From: CAZAQS01 sp964486825
Lineage (GTDB): Bacteria > Chloroflexota > Anaerolineae > Anaerolineales > UBA4823
Assembly: GCA_964486825.1 (NCBI GenBank)
Contig: CAZAQS010000065.1
Location: forward strand, 1 to 20,634
Reading direction: 5' to 3'
DNA: 20,634 nt
In this document: positions 1 through 7,751 of the stretch, one piece after another
Layout: each line of letters starts with the position of its first letter
How positions within the stretch are numbered: position 1 is the first letter of the stretch
The notes under the pieces: model-generated
The model's database searches: none
What the model was told of the DNA's origin: nothing
The model's input: only the letters and a program-made list of their open reading frames with translations
Program-made: the position numbers and the translations under genes

Positions 1-10
1 AACCCTACCT

Positions 11-409
11 GGGGATGATTGGCTTCGACGGGAGAGGCTGGTCCCAGGTTGCGAGCCGAGAGGCGCCGACCTCGATAAATCAGCGCAAAAAACAAGTGCC
101 AATCGCACAAACGTAAACGCTCTTCCTCTCGCTGCATAAGCGATTGAAAGAGCCATGGCCCTAGAAACAGGGCCACGTCCGCCTGCCCCGCTCTCTGGCC
201 GGAGGCAGAACCGGGCGACACAAAGCCAGTGTGCCGCACGACCATTCCGCTAATCGTGCGAAAGAGGAGCTTTCGAGCTCCGGCGGATGGTCAAATGAGG
301 TCCTTTGCCGGTCGTGGCCCCATTTGACGACAAAAACGTCCGGCTACGCTCGTAGATACCTGAGGGTCTAATCTTTCGGACGCGGGTTCGATTCCCGCCA
401 TCTCCACCT
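11..409 (+). ncRNA. ssrA: tmRNA (transfer-messenger RNA)
   Basis: This is the ribosome-rescue RNA that frees stalled ribosomes and tags the nascent peptide for proteolysis. The 5' end GGGGATG (11-17) pairs with CATCTCC (399-405) to form the tRNA-like acceptor stem. The 3' part holds a T-arm-like GGGTTCGATTCCC (384-396). The tag reading frame starts at the resume codon GCC (98-100) and ends at TAA (137-139), encoding ANRTNVNALPLAA, a tag with the hydrophobic LAA-type end typical of tmRNA tags. The region between tag and 3' end is rich in inverted repeats, as expected for pseudoknots. After the discriminator A (406) the gene reads CCT, so the final A of CCA appears not to be encoded. The promoter would lie upstream of the window. 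Confidence 0.96.
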
Positions 410-430
410 GAACTGGATGTAAACCATCGA

Positions 431-477
431 AAATTGGGTAATGAGCCAGACAAGCCTGGACCAGCTACCCAATTTTT
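431..477. terminator. Bidirectional intrinsic terminator between ssrA and the pyruvate-kinase-like gene
   Basis: A perfect 10-bp inverted repeat, AAATTGGGTA (431-440) and TACCCAATTT (466-475), is followed by a T-run on the plus strand. On the minus strand it is also followed by T residues. A smaller CCAG/CTGG pair (446-449, 456-459) can form inside the loop. It can stop ssrA from one side and the convergent gene from the other. The TAG stop of the minus-strand gene (465-467) lies partly in the stem. Confidence 0.85.
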
Positions 478-1460
478 ATTTCAACACCTGAAAACATAGC
501 CGCCATCCTGCAGCTCTCGACCGGGTAGCGCCCGATTGCCGTCTCATCCGAGAGTACAAACCCCCTGTACCCCTTCCGCAAGGCCTGGTACAGGTAGCAT
601 ACTTCTGATCGGGTCGGCGTCCTTTCCTGGGTCATATGCTCCAGTACCTGGCCAGCCATGAGGACAGGAACCCTCATCTGGCGCACCCTCTCGGAAAAAT
701 CATGCACAGCCACTGCCATGTTGGCCTCGCCCAGCTCTGCTCCCAGGTCGCCCCTGCAAACCCACAACTCGTCTGAATACTCCGCTACCTTTTCGGCTTG
801 TTCTATCGCTGGCTTCCGCTCCAGCTTGGCAATTAAATACCTGGAATGGCCTGTTTGGGAACGGTAAAGGGCCATCTCTGCCGCGTCTCGCACATAGGAA
901 AACGCGTAGCGCAAGAAATCCAACGGCTCTGTTTGCTCCAGGATAGCTTGATCCTTCTCGTGGAGAGACTCTTTCCTATAGTCAGAGGACAGATAAGTGA
1001 TCCCCTTCCCGGGTGAGATCGGGCCTCCCTGGAGTACCGTGGCGTATATCGATCCCCCTCCTCCCCCCTCCACCCCGAGCCGGATCTTGGCATCATTCAG
1101 GAGGATCTCACTACTGGAGCTTGAGGAGGCAGCAAAGAAGTCGGCATGTGGGATAGGCAGCGCCTGGTCGTCATCTGTGGAATCCGTATGCATGAGCTGG
1201 ATCACTCGGCCGGTTATCAGCTCAAAAGGGATAAATTTCCCCAGTCTCCACTTACTGCCTTGCAAATCCAGCACCAGGGGCAGCTCCACGCCGGTAGATT
1301 TGTAAAAAGAACGCATCTCCTTTAGCCATAGTTGAACCTGGTCCAGCGTGAGATGGGAGGTATTCAACCGGAAAGCGCTGGCGCCCGCACGGATCATACC
1401 TCGCCAAATTTCCTGACTGCGGCTGCTGGGTCCAAGGGTAGCGATAATCGCATAGTCCAT
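465..1460 (-). CDS. Pyruvate-kinase-like protein, barrel and B domain only
   Basis: The 331-residue product carries most signatures of the pyruvate kinase catalytic barrel: IIATLGPSS (5-13), RLNTSH (31-36), LDLQGSKWRLG (64-74), LNDAKIRL (121-128), AKLER (211-215) with the equivalents of the catalytic Lys (K212) and metal-binding Glu (E214), RGDLG (236-240) with D238, and an SDETA motif near the end. It stops where the barrel ends, so the C-terminal allosteric/tetramer domain of normal 470-plus-residue enzymes is absent. The usual ATQ motif containing the active-site Thr reads AGQ (269-271). Runs of Ser (112-117) and Gly (132-136) sit in the B domain. It may be a monomeric or divergent pyruvate kinase, or a paralogue with another phosphoenolpyruvate-type substrate. 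Assignment to the superfamily is firm; the reaction is not. Confidence 0.85.
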   Translation of the reverse strand: MDYAIIATLGPSSRSQEIWRGMIRAGASAFRLNTSHLTLDQVQLWLKEMRSFYKSTGVELPLVLDLQGSKWRLGKFIPFELITGRVIQLMHTDSTDDDQALPIPHADFFAASSSSSSEILLNDAKIRLGVEGGGGGSIYATVLQGGPISPGKGITYLSSDYRKESLHEKDQAILEQTEPLDFLRYAFSYVRDAAEMALYRSQTGHSRYLIAKLERKPAIEQAEKVAEYSDELWVCRGDLGAELGEANMAVAVHDFSERVRQMRVPVLMAGQVLEHMTQERTPTRSEVCYLYQALRKGYRGFVLSDETAIGRYPVESCRMAAMFSGVEIKIG

Positions 1461-1468
1461 ACCTGGAG

Positions 1469-1474
1469 ATTATA
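1469..1474 (-). promoter_or_regulatory. -10 element TATAAT, possibly giving a leaderless mRNA
   Basis: The minus strand reads TATAAT followed by eight bases (CTCCAGGT) and then the ATG of the pyruvate-kinase-like gene. With the usual spacing, transcription would begin at or within a base or two of the ATG. No convincing Shine-Dalgarno sequence and no good -35 hexamer are seen. Confidence 0.5.
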
Positions 1475-1727
1475 TGCTCTTTTTAGCTCAATCAGCTCCA
1501 GACTTACACCAGTGCAATAACCTGGCATCCATCCTTCCTGGATAGAGATGAGAATTAAATCACCCTTAAGTTGTCCGATTTTCAACTGATAAGAATTTCA
1601 ACCAGGGGTATAAATGAAATCGGTGTTATAGCATGAGTTCAGGATGTCCTGGACGTGCACGATGATCTTCACCGGGGGAAAGAACATCGGTCGAAAAGAT
1701 AAAACGAATGAAAGGATTTTCGGAAAA

Positions 1728-2141
1728 ATGAATGGTAGAAAGTCTTTGACTATTGTAGTAGCCCTGCTTGGAATTTTCGTGCTGGCAGCTTGTGGAGGCG
1801 CTGGAACCCCGGTTCCTGCCAATCTATCCGTAGATATGACCGAGTTTGCCTTTACGCCCTCCACATATAGCATACCCGGCGGCGCACAAGTGAACCTGAC
1901 CCTGACAAACTCCGGAGCGTTGGAGCACGAATGGGTGGTTATGAACCGGGGAATACAGGCTTCTGAGCCCTTCGATGAAAACGATGAAGCCAATATCTAC
2001 TGGGAAGAAGAGCTGGATGCAGGCCAAAGCGGGACTTTCACATTCACCGCCCCCCAGGAGCCGGGAGAATACCAGGTGGTTTGCGGCATCGCTGGGCACC
2101 TGGAAGCCGGTATGGTAGGGACCCTGACCGTCGAACCGTAG
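1728..2141 (+). CDS. Cupredoxin-fold (type 1 copper) lipoprotein
   Basis: The 137-residue product starts with a lipoprotein signal: MNGRKS, a hydrophobic stretch, then lipobox LAAC with C22. The mature part is a single small beta-rich copper domain with candidate ligands H67 (in EHEW), C119, H124 and M129. The C-x4-H-x4-M spacing suits a type 1 blue copper site. It is predicted to be anchored outside the membrane and to shuttle electrons or bind copper. I chose the ATG at 1728 because it gives a clean signal peptide and has AAAGGA (1711-1716) upstream; a longer frame from 1644 would put a charged, non-signal-like extension in front. The cytochrome c lipoprotein encoded at 4841-5290 is a plausible partner in the same compartment, but that link is inference. 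Confidence 0.88.
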   Translation: MNGRKSLTIVVALLGIFVLAACGGAGTPVPANLSVDMTEFAFTPSTYSIPGGAQVNLTLTNSGALEHEWVVMNRGIQASEPFDENDEANIYWEEELDAGQSGTFTFTAPQEPGEYQVVCGIAGHLEAGMVGTLTVEP

Positions 2142-2160
2142 GATCAAGCTTATCGCTGGA

Positions 2161-2203
2161 TCCATGGTGATTGAGGCGCCTTTGGCATCTCGATCACCAT
2201 GGA
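2161..2203. other. Long inverted repeat between the cupredoxin and protease genes
   Basis: TCCATGGTGATTGAG (2161-2175) pairs with CTCGATCACCATGGA (2189-2203) over 15 positions with one G-T pair and a 13-base loop. There is no following T-run, so it is not a standard terminator. It may stabilise the upstream mRNA end, act as a weak attenuator, or bind a regulator. The protease Shine-Dalgarno follows directly. Confidence 0.6.
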
Positions 2204-2224
2204 TGTGATTCGGGAAAGGTTAGC

Positions 2225-2956
2225 ATGCGCAAGACGATTACATACGCCCATATCTCGGGTATCCCTTTAAAGGTACATTGGAACTGGTTTCCGGTTGCCT
2301 TTTTGCTGGTCTTTTGTTTTTCTGTCGGCTATTTCCCCCTGAGAAATTCGGATTGGCCCAATCAAGTCTACTGGTCTATTGGGATTTTGACGACATTCCT
2401 GTTCTTCAGTTCAGTACTCGTCCATGAACTGGCTCATGCCTTGGTAGCAATTCGGGAAGGGGTAGGCGTAAACAGTATCACCCTATTCATTTATGGTGGA
2501 GCGTCGCACATTGCCAATGAGCCTCCGACAGCAAAATCGGATTTTCGCATCGTAGCTGCAGGTCCAATTGCCAGTTTCACGTTGGGTGTCTTTTACTTTG
2601 CTGCTGCAACTACAACGACCGATACACCTGCCATCCGGGAAGTATCTCATTATCTGAGTTATATGAACTTCATGTTAGCCGGGTTTAACCTGATCCCAGG
2701 TTTTCCACTGGATGGTGGCAGGATCATCCGGGCATTGCTTTGGCATCTCACTGGTAGCTTTCAAAGAGCCACTCGCCTGGCTACCTCCGCAGGATTCCTG
2801 GTGGCAGCTCTAATTGTGGGCTCCGGTATCGCCTTTATCATTTTTGGGAGTCTCTATAACGGTTTCTGGGCAATTTTAATCGGCTTGTTTTTAGCTTATA
2901 TCACCTTCGACAGCAAGCGGAGAGCAAACCGGTTGGAAACCAACCCGGGCGCATAA
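2225..2956 (+). CDS. Site-2-protease-like M50 membrane metalloprotease
   Basis: The 243-residue polytopic membrane protein has the two M50 motifs: HELAH (67-71), whose two His and Glu form the zinc site, and NLIPGFPLDGGR (155-166), where D163 is the third zinc ligand. About five or six hydrophobic segments are visible, including 22-37, 50-66, 110-128 and two after 185. There are no PDZ or CBS domains, so it is a minimal SpoIVFB/YwhC-type member. The family cleaves transmembrane substrates within the membrane, often anti-sigma factors or pro-proteins; the substrate here is unknown. The ATG at 2225 was chosen because GGGAAAGG (2212-2219) lies five bases upstream; an in-frame ATG at 2171 lies inside a hairpin and lacks a ribosome-binding site. 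Confidence 0.9.
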   Translation: MRKTITYAHISGIPLKVHWNWFPVAFLLVFCFSVGYFPLRNSDWPNQVYWSIGILTTFLFFSSVLVHELAHALVAIREGVGVNSITLFIYGGASHIANEPPTAKSDFRIVAAGPIASFTLGVFYFAAATTTTDTPAIREVSHYLSYMNFMLAGFNLIPGFPLDGGRIIRALLWHLTGSFQRATRLATSAGFLVAALIVGSGIAFIIFGSLYNGFWAILIGLFLAYITFDSKRRANRLETNPGA

Positions 2957-2966
2957 AAAATTAATA

Positions 2967-2975
2967 TGTTACAAT
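2967..2975 (+). promoter_or_regulatory. Extended -10 promoter candidate upstream of prfC
   Basis: TGTTACAAT matches the extended -10 consensus TGnTAtaaT except at one position. No clear -35 box is present, which is common for extended -10 promoters. It would give prfC a leader of about 200 bases. Confidence 0.4.
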
Positions 2976-2982
2976 TACCCGG

Positions 2983-3186
2983 TCTTATTGCTGGAGTAAG
3001 TTGTTCTGTTCACCTCTGCCATCTACCAGGGGGAATCAACACTTTCCAAGTGGCAGACACATAATTAAGGGTTGCGAAGTCGCCAATCCGGAAACAGAAT
3101 AAGAGGAAACCCAAGGCAGCGCGGCGCGACCGTGATGGGCTATCGCGGGCGGGCTGCTTTACGAATAAGGACATTTTAGGTTTAGA
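2983..3186 (+). promoter_or_regulatory. Long structured 5' leader of prfC
   Basis: This untranslated stretch contains a hairpin, GGGTTG+CG / CG+CAATCC with AAGT loop and a bulged C (3069-3089). It also has a GC-rich block with GCAGC and GCTGC arms (about 3116-3159) followed by TTTA just before the ribosome-binding site. I could not match it to a riboswitch class. It may be an attenuator or a simple leader. A possible Shine-Dalgarno AATAAGGA lies at 3164-3171. Confidence 0.3.
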
Positions 3187-4794
3187 ATGACGGACATACT
3201 GGAAAAGATCTCCCTCACACCGGTAAATGAGGATTTAAACACCCGGCGCACTTTCGCCATCATCTCTCATCCTGACGCCGGTAAAACCACGCTGACAGAA
3301 AAGCTGCTGCTTTATGGCAATGCCATCGAGTTAGCCGGTAATGTGCGCGCCAGGCGCAACCAGCGCAGCACTACCTCCGACTGGATGGAAATGGAGCGGC
3401 AGCGAGGCATATCCATTTCCTCTACAGTTCTCCAGTTTCCCTACCGTGACTACGTGATCAGCCTGCTGGATACCCCCGGTCACCAGGACTTCTCGGAAGA
3501 CACCTACCGGACCCTGGCGGCTGTCGACAGCGCTGTCATGGTATTGGACGCCGCCAAAGGCATCGAGCCACAGACGCGCAAGCTATTTGAAGTTTGCCGC
3601 CGGCGTGGGCTGCCCTTATTCACCTTCATCAACAAAATGGATCGCCCGTCTCGAGATCCCCTGGATCTGCTGGATGAGATCGAAAACCTGCTCCACATGC
3701 AAGCCGTGCCGGTAAACTGGCCTGTAGGGGATGGGCCCGCCTTCCAGGGAGTCTATGATCGCAAAGCCCGAGGTGTTTACCTTTATGAGCGCACAGTTCG
3801 TAACGAGCGCAGATCGAGCGAAAAGTACCTCCCTCTGGAAGAACTCCGGGAATCTAAAATCCTTTCCGAGGCCAGGCTGGATAACTTGATGGCAGAAATC
3901 GAGATGCTCGACGGGCTCGGCATAGAATTTGACCACGCGAAGGTGCTAAAGGGCGAGCAGACGCCGGTATTTTTCGGCAGCGCGCTCACAAATTTCGGGG
4001 TACGCCTCTTTCTGGATGCATTCGTGGATTACGCTCCCGGGCCGGCTCCATTTGAGTTAGAAGATGGGATCATCTACCCGGATTATCCGGAATTCACCGG
4101 CTTCATCTTCAAGATCCAGGCCAATATGAACCCCAAACACAGGGACAGCGTTGCCTTCTTGAGGATATGCTCCGGGAGGTTCGAGCGCGGCCTGTCCGCT
4201 ACCCATTCCCAAAGCGGCAAAACCGTCCGCTTGCAGCGCCCGTATAAGCTATTTGCAAACGAGCGTGAAGTGGTGGATGAAGCCTATCCGGGCGAGATCA
4301 TCGGCCTTCCAAATAACGGAGAGTTCGCCATCGGCGATACGCTCTGCACTGGGCAGGCCGTGAAGTTTAGCCCCATCCCGCGCTTCCAACCAGAGCATTT
4401 TGCAGAGCTACATCTTTTAGATATCAGCAAACAGAAACAATTCCAAAAGGGTCTGCGCCAGTTAGAAACGGAGGGCGCTGTCCAGGTGCTTTACAACAAT
4501 AACGCCATGAAACGCGCTCCGATCCTGGCGGTGGTAGGATTGCTGCAGTTTGATGTGGTGCGGGCCAGGCTAGAGAACGAATATGGTGTAAAGACCCGCC
4601 TGGAAGTGTTGAATTACACGCTAGCTCACTGGATTGAAGGACCGGAGGATGTCCTGTCTTCCCTCCCAATTCGCAGTGATATCCTGCTGGCGCACGACTC
4701 ACGTGATCGCCTGATGATGCTTTTCAGCTCCGATTTCTATTTGCGCTACATCAGCGAAAAGTATCCCCAGCTACATTTCGAAAGCATGGCATAG
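3187..4794 (+). CDS. prfC: Peptide chain release factor 3 (RF3)
   Basis: The product is a 535-residue translational GTPase of the RF3 family, which removes RF1 and RF2 from the ribosome after termination. The G domain has the P-loop SHPDAGKTT (27-35), the switch region around RGIS, DTPGH as G3 and NKMD as G4. The next segment holds the RF3-type insert (for example GDGPAFQGVYDR), followed by domain II and the C-terminal RF3 domain. Length agrees with the family norm of about 525-535. It stands alone on the plus strand, ending 46 bases before the convergent cytochrome c gene. No intrinsic terminator is visible in that gap. Identification is secure. Confidence 0.97.
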   Translation: MTDILEKISLTPVNEDLNTRRTFAIISHPDAGKTTLTEKLLLYGNAIELAGNVRARRNQRSTTSDWMEMERQRGISISSTVLQFPYRDYVISLLDTPGHQDFSEDTYRTLAAVDSAVMVLDAAKGIEPQTRKLFEVCRRRGLPLFTFINKMDRPSRDPLDLLDEIENLLHMQAVPVNWPVGDGPAFQGVYDRKARGVYLYERTVRNERRSSEKYLPLEELRESKILSEARLDNLMAEIEMLDGLGIEFDHAKVLKGEQTPVFFGSALTNFGVRLFLDAFVDYAPGPAPFELEDGIIYPDYPEFTGFIFKIQANMNPKHRDSVAFLRICSGRFERGLSATHSQSGKTVRLQRPYKLFANEREVVDEAYPGEIIGLPNNGEFAIGDTLCTGQAVKFSPIPRFQPEHFAELHLLDISKQKQFQKGLRQLETEGAVQVLYNNNAMKRAPILAVVGLLQFDVVRARLENEYGVKTRLEVLNYTLAHWIEGPEDVLSSLPIRSDILLAHDSRDRLMMLFSSDFYLRYISEKYPQLHFESMA

Positions 4795-4840
4795 TCCGGG
4801 GACCAATCACATCTCCCGCTATGAATTTGCCGTGAGGTTC

Positions 4841-5290
4841 CTACTGGTCTGCCAGACTTCGGATATAAACTACCCCTTGCCATATTTGCTCTTCGGTCAG
4901 GATCTTTTTCCAGGCAGGCATAGATGTTTTCAGCTCAGCGCCGCCTTCAGAGATCCTCCAGAACAAATATGCCTCCTCCACCAATTTCGCAACCACAGAC
5001 AAGTCTGTCGGCTTGGGATTTAACGCTCGGGAAGCCGCCCCATCGCCTTTTCCAGCCTCTCCATGGCAGGAGGCGCAGTTCACACGGAAAATCTGTTCTC
5101 CGGCCAGGATGGTCTCAGGAGTGGCTGCCAGAGGGTTGGCCAGCCTGGCGTACTCCTCCGGCACGCTAAGCTGGGCGTGCATCTCACTGATCACTTGCTC
5201 CGGACGGTTCTCGGTGTCGCCGCCCCCTCCGCAAGCCGTTAAGAGCGCGGTAACTGTAACCACCCATACCAGGTATCGTATCTTTTTCAC
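4841..5290 (-). CDS. Cytochrome c lipoprotein, single heme
   Basis: The 149-residue product has a lipoprotein signal with lipobox LTAC (C20) and one class I cytochrome c domain. The heme-binding motif CASCH is at 72-76 and the likely axial Met is M124 in SMPAWK. It should be anchored on the outer face of the membrane and carry electrons. The start is GTG (5288-5290), directly abutting the TAG stop of the peroxiredoxin gene, with GAGGGA four bases upstream, so translation is probably coupled. It is the last gene of the six-gene operon. A periplasmic electron carrier at the end of a molybdenum-cofactor operon may serve a molybdoenzyme encoded elsewhere, but that is inference. Confidence 0.92.
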   Translation of the reverse strand: MKKIRYLVWVVTVTALLTACGGGGDTENRPEQVISEMHAQLSVPEEYARLANPLAATPETILAGEQIFRVNCASCHGEAGKGDGAASRALNPKPTDLSVVAKLVEEAYLFWRISEGGAELKTSMPAWKKILTEEQIWQGVVYIRSLADQ

Positions 5291-5764
5291 CTATCCCTCG
5301 GTTTCTTTTAACGCTTCCAGGATTTCCTGAGAGTGTTCGGCCGGCTTCACATTTTCGAACACTCTCCGGATCTTTCCGTCTGAATCGATCAAGAAGGTCG
5401 TCCGTAAGATTCCCTCGTACGAACGGCCCATTAACTTCTTGGGCCCCCAAACTCCGTACAGGTCGGCAACCGAGTGATCCTCGTCAGCCAGCAGCGTGAA
5501 TGGCAAGCCATATTTCTCTTTAAACTTGGCATGCGATTTAGGAGAATCCGGGCTGACGCCCAGGATGGTTACACCGGCTCTCTCGTAATCGCTATAATCA
5601 TCCCTAAACGCGCAGGCTTCCTTCGTACAGCCGGATGTATCGTCTTTCGGGTAGAAATACAGCACCACCACCTGGCCCTTATAGTCTGAAAGCGAGCGTG
5701 GCATCTCCTTCTCATCTGGCAAAGTAAAATCAGGAGCGGGAGCTCCCGCGGGTACGATCATCAT
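5291..5764 (-). CDS. bcp: Thiol peroxidase, PrxQ/Bcp-type peroxiredoxin
   Basis: The 157-residue product reduces peroxides with a cysteine thiol. The typical PxxxTxxC region is YPKDDTSGCTKEAC, with peroxidatic C46 and the resolving C51 five residues later, the arrangement of atypical 2-Cys PrxQ/Bcp enzymes. The C-terminal part (RTTFLIDSDGKI) matches the family. Two ATGs stand in tandem; AGGAGG lies only two bases before the first but five bases before the second, so the second (5759-5761) may be the true initiator. The TAG stop of the upstream moeA fusion gene lies at 5771-5773, overlapping the ribosome-binding site, so the genes are closely coupled. No signal peptide is present; it should be cytoplasmic. 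Confidence 0.95.
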   Translation of the reverse strand: MMIVPAGAPAPDFTLPDEKEMPRSLSDYKGQVVVLYFYPKDDTSGCTKEACAFRDDYSDYERAGVTILGVSPDSPKSHAKFKEKYGLPFTLLADEDHSVADLYGVWGPKKLMGRSYEGILRTTFLIDSDGKIRRVFENVKPAEHSQEILEALKETEG

Positions 5765-5770
5765 ATCCTC

Positions 5771-7744
5771 CTAATTAATTTCGGCTACCAGCTCGCCCAT
5801 CACGGCTGTATCGTAACCTGGCAGCCGGTTCACGGCTTGTTTGAAATCCTCGCTCTCGAGCACCTCCATCAGAGGGCTTAATAACGTGCCGGAAATATGT
5901 TCGATAGGGATCACCAGGTCATATCGCTCCTGGAACAAAGCTACGAAATCCAGGTCTAAGGCATGTGCGGCAGCCGCAATCCCCAATCCACAATCCGCCC
6001 TACCAGAAGAAACCGCCGCTGCTACGGACAGGTGGGTATATTCCTCCTGGTCGTAGCCGCTGATCTCCTGAGGCGGGATGGATTGACGCTCCAGGTGATA
6101 ATCCAGCAGGACCCGTGTGCCGGCACCCCGCTGGCGGTTCACAAAGGACACCTCCGGCCTGGCCAGGTCCTGGAGTGAATGGATCCCTTTCGGGTTTCCC
6201 CGAGGTACCAGCAACCCTTGTTGGCGACCTACCAGGGCCACCACCCGCACCGGCAGGCCGGGCAAATACTGCCGGATATAGGAAATGTTATACTCGCCGG
6301 TTTCTGGGTCCAGCAGGTGGGAGCCTGCCAGGTGCGCTTCGCCGCGCCTCAAAGCAACCAGGCCTCCCAGGCTGCCCACATTGGCGGACGCCAGGCGGCG
6401 ATCGTACTCGGAAAGAAATTGGGCGATCAGGTCCAGGGTGATGTCATGGGAGCCAATCGCAAAGATGGTCTGTTCGATCTCGCCCAGGGAGCGGTACAAG
6501 CGGACCTCCACTTCATCCCCGGCGGAGGCCCCCTGTGAGCCGCGCGGCAGGATGGTTATCCCATCCGCCCGCACCAGGGAGGTGATTACACCTGCTCCAC
6601 GGGCCAGGGGCGCTGCCAGCAGGCGCTCTCCTACCCTCCCAACCGCCACGCGCAGGTAATCATCATCCCCGGCGGGAGACGTTACCTTGCGGGTCAGCGC
6701 AGCTCTGACGACCTGGGGTTGGTAAGGTCTGCGTCCCAGCCAGCGCGCCAGGATGGGCGCTACGATGATCTCGCCTGTCATGGCTGCCGATACAGGGTAG
6801 CCAGGAATCCCAATCACCGGAACCTGCCGGTTGTCTGTCCCCTCCGTGTGTAGCATCCCCAGGATGACCGGGTGACCTGGGCGAACTGCCACACCGTGCA
6901 CCAGCAGGGTACCCAGGCTCTCTACCACCTGGGATGAGAAATCTTCTGAACCGGCCGAAGAGCCGGCGTTGAGCAGGACCAGGTCATGCTCGCCTGCCGC
7001 TTTACGGACCTGCTCCTGGATCAACGTAAAATCATCTGGTGTGATGGGGAAGCGGGTGGCAGCCCCACCCCAGGCGTTCACCTGAGCAGCAAGCATCAGG
7101 GAATTGTATTCGATGATATCGCCTGCCCTGACCGGCTTTCCCACAGGCGCCAGCTCCGACCCGGTAGGCAAGATGGCAACCCGCGGGCGGCGGCAGACTT
7201 TCAACCGGTCGTGCCCGCAGGCGGCAATTGCGCCCAGATCTACCGGCCTCAAAACATGCCCGGCCGGTAAAACCAATTGGGTTGCGACGATATCCTCGCC
7301 CATTGGGCGCACATGGCTCCAGGGCGTGACAGCGGCTCGGATCCGGATGGCGGCCGGACGGCGGGGGTTAGCGGCTGTCTTGGCGGACTCATCCAGGGGC
7401 TCCACATTCTCGATCGGTATCACCGCATCTGCCCAATCCGGGAGCGGATCTCCGGTATCCACGTAAGCGGCCTGCTCTCCTATCCGCAATGAGAGAGGTT
7501 TGTTCGGCATGGCCCCGGCAGTTTCATTGGACCGGATGGCCCAGCCATCCATGGCAGAGGCATGGTAATGGGGCGATGAAATCTGAGCCCATACAGCTTC
7601 CGACAGCACCCTGCCTTGAGCGTACTCATCCAGCGGGATCTCTTCGGTCGCCAGGACGCCCCAAAGCCCCACCTCTCGGAGGGCTTTTTCCATACGGGCC
7701 TGTGCTTCCGGCAATGGGATATCCTGCAGATAAATCGACATCAT
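5771..7744 (-). CDS. MoeA fused to a PBP-like substrate-binding domain
   Basis: The 657-residue protein has two parts. Residues about 1-415 are a molybdopterin molybdotransferase (MoeA), with AGDIIEYNS, NAGSSAGSEDF, HGVAVRPGHPVILG and GIPGYPVSA motifs; MoeA inserts molybdate or tungstate into adenylylated molybdopterin. Residues about 425-657 form a periplasmic-binding-protein-like domain (GSLGGLVALRRGEAHLAG, RQRGAGTR), a type otherwise known as a stand-alone ligand-binding domain or joined to ModE-like regulators. No signal peptide is present, so the binding domain should be cytoplasmic and may sense or deliver the oxyanion. This is the second MoeA of the operon. Two ATGs stand in tandem at 7744 and 7741; the upstream ACT gene ends seven bases earlier. 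Confidence 0.93.
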   Translation of the reverse strand: MMSIYLQDIPLPEAQARMEKALREVGLWGVLATEEIPLDEYAQGRVLSEAVWAQISSPHYHASAMDGWAIRSNETAGAMPNKPLSLRIGEQAAYVDTGDPLPDWADAVIPIENVEPLDESAKTAANPRRPAAIRIRAAVTPWSHVRPMGEDIVATQLVLPAGHVLRPVDLGAIAACGHDRLKVCRRPRVAILPTGSELAPVGKPVRAGDIIEYNSLMLAAQVNAWGGAATRFPITPDDFTLIQEQVRKAAGEHDLVLLNAGSSAGSEDFSSQVVESLGTLLVHGVAVRPGHPVILGMLHTEGTDNRQVPVIGIPGYPVSAAMTGEIIVAPILARWLGRRPYQPQVVRAALTRKVTSPAGDDDYLRVAVGRVGERLLAAPLARGAGVITSLVRADGITILPRGSQGASAGDEVEVRLYRSLGEIEQTIFAIGSHDITLDLIAQFLSEYDRRLASANVGSLGGLVALRRGEAHLAGSHLLDPETGEYNISYIRQYLPGLPVRVVALVGRQQGLLVPRGNPKGIHSLQDLARPEVSFVNRQRGAGTRVLLDYHLERQSIPPQEISGYDQEEYTHLSVAAAVSSGRADCGLGIAAAAHALDLDFVALFQERYDLVIPIEHISGTLLSPLMEVLESEDFKQAVNRLPGYDTAVMGELVAEIN

Positions 7745-7751
7745 GCCTGGC

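Noticed and set aside
1568..1605. Short repeats (AGTTG/CAACT and TTTCAAC copies) before the cupredoxin gene
   Set aside because: Five to seven bases long and AT-rich; too short to claim as an operator.
1644..1727. Longer start for the cupredoxin at 1644
   Set aside because: It adds a charged 28-residue extension before a good lipoprotein signal peptide and has no ribosome-binding site.
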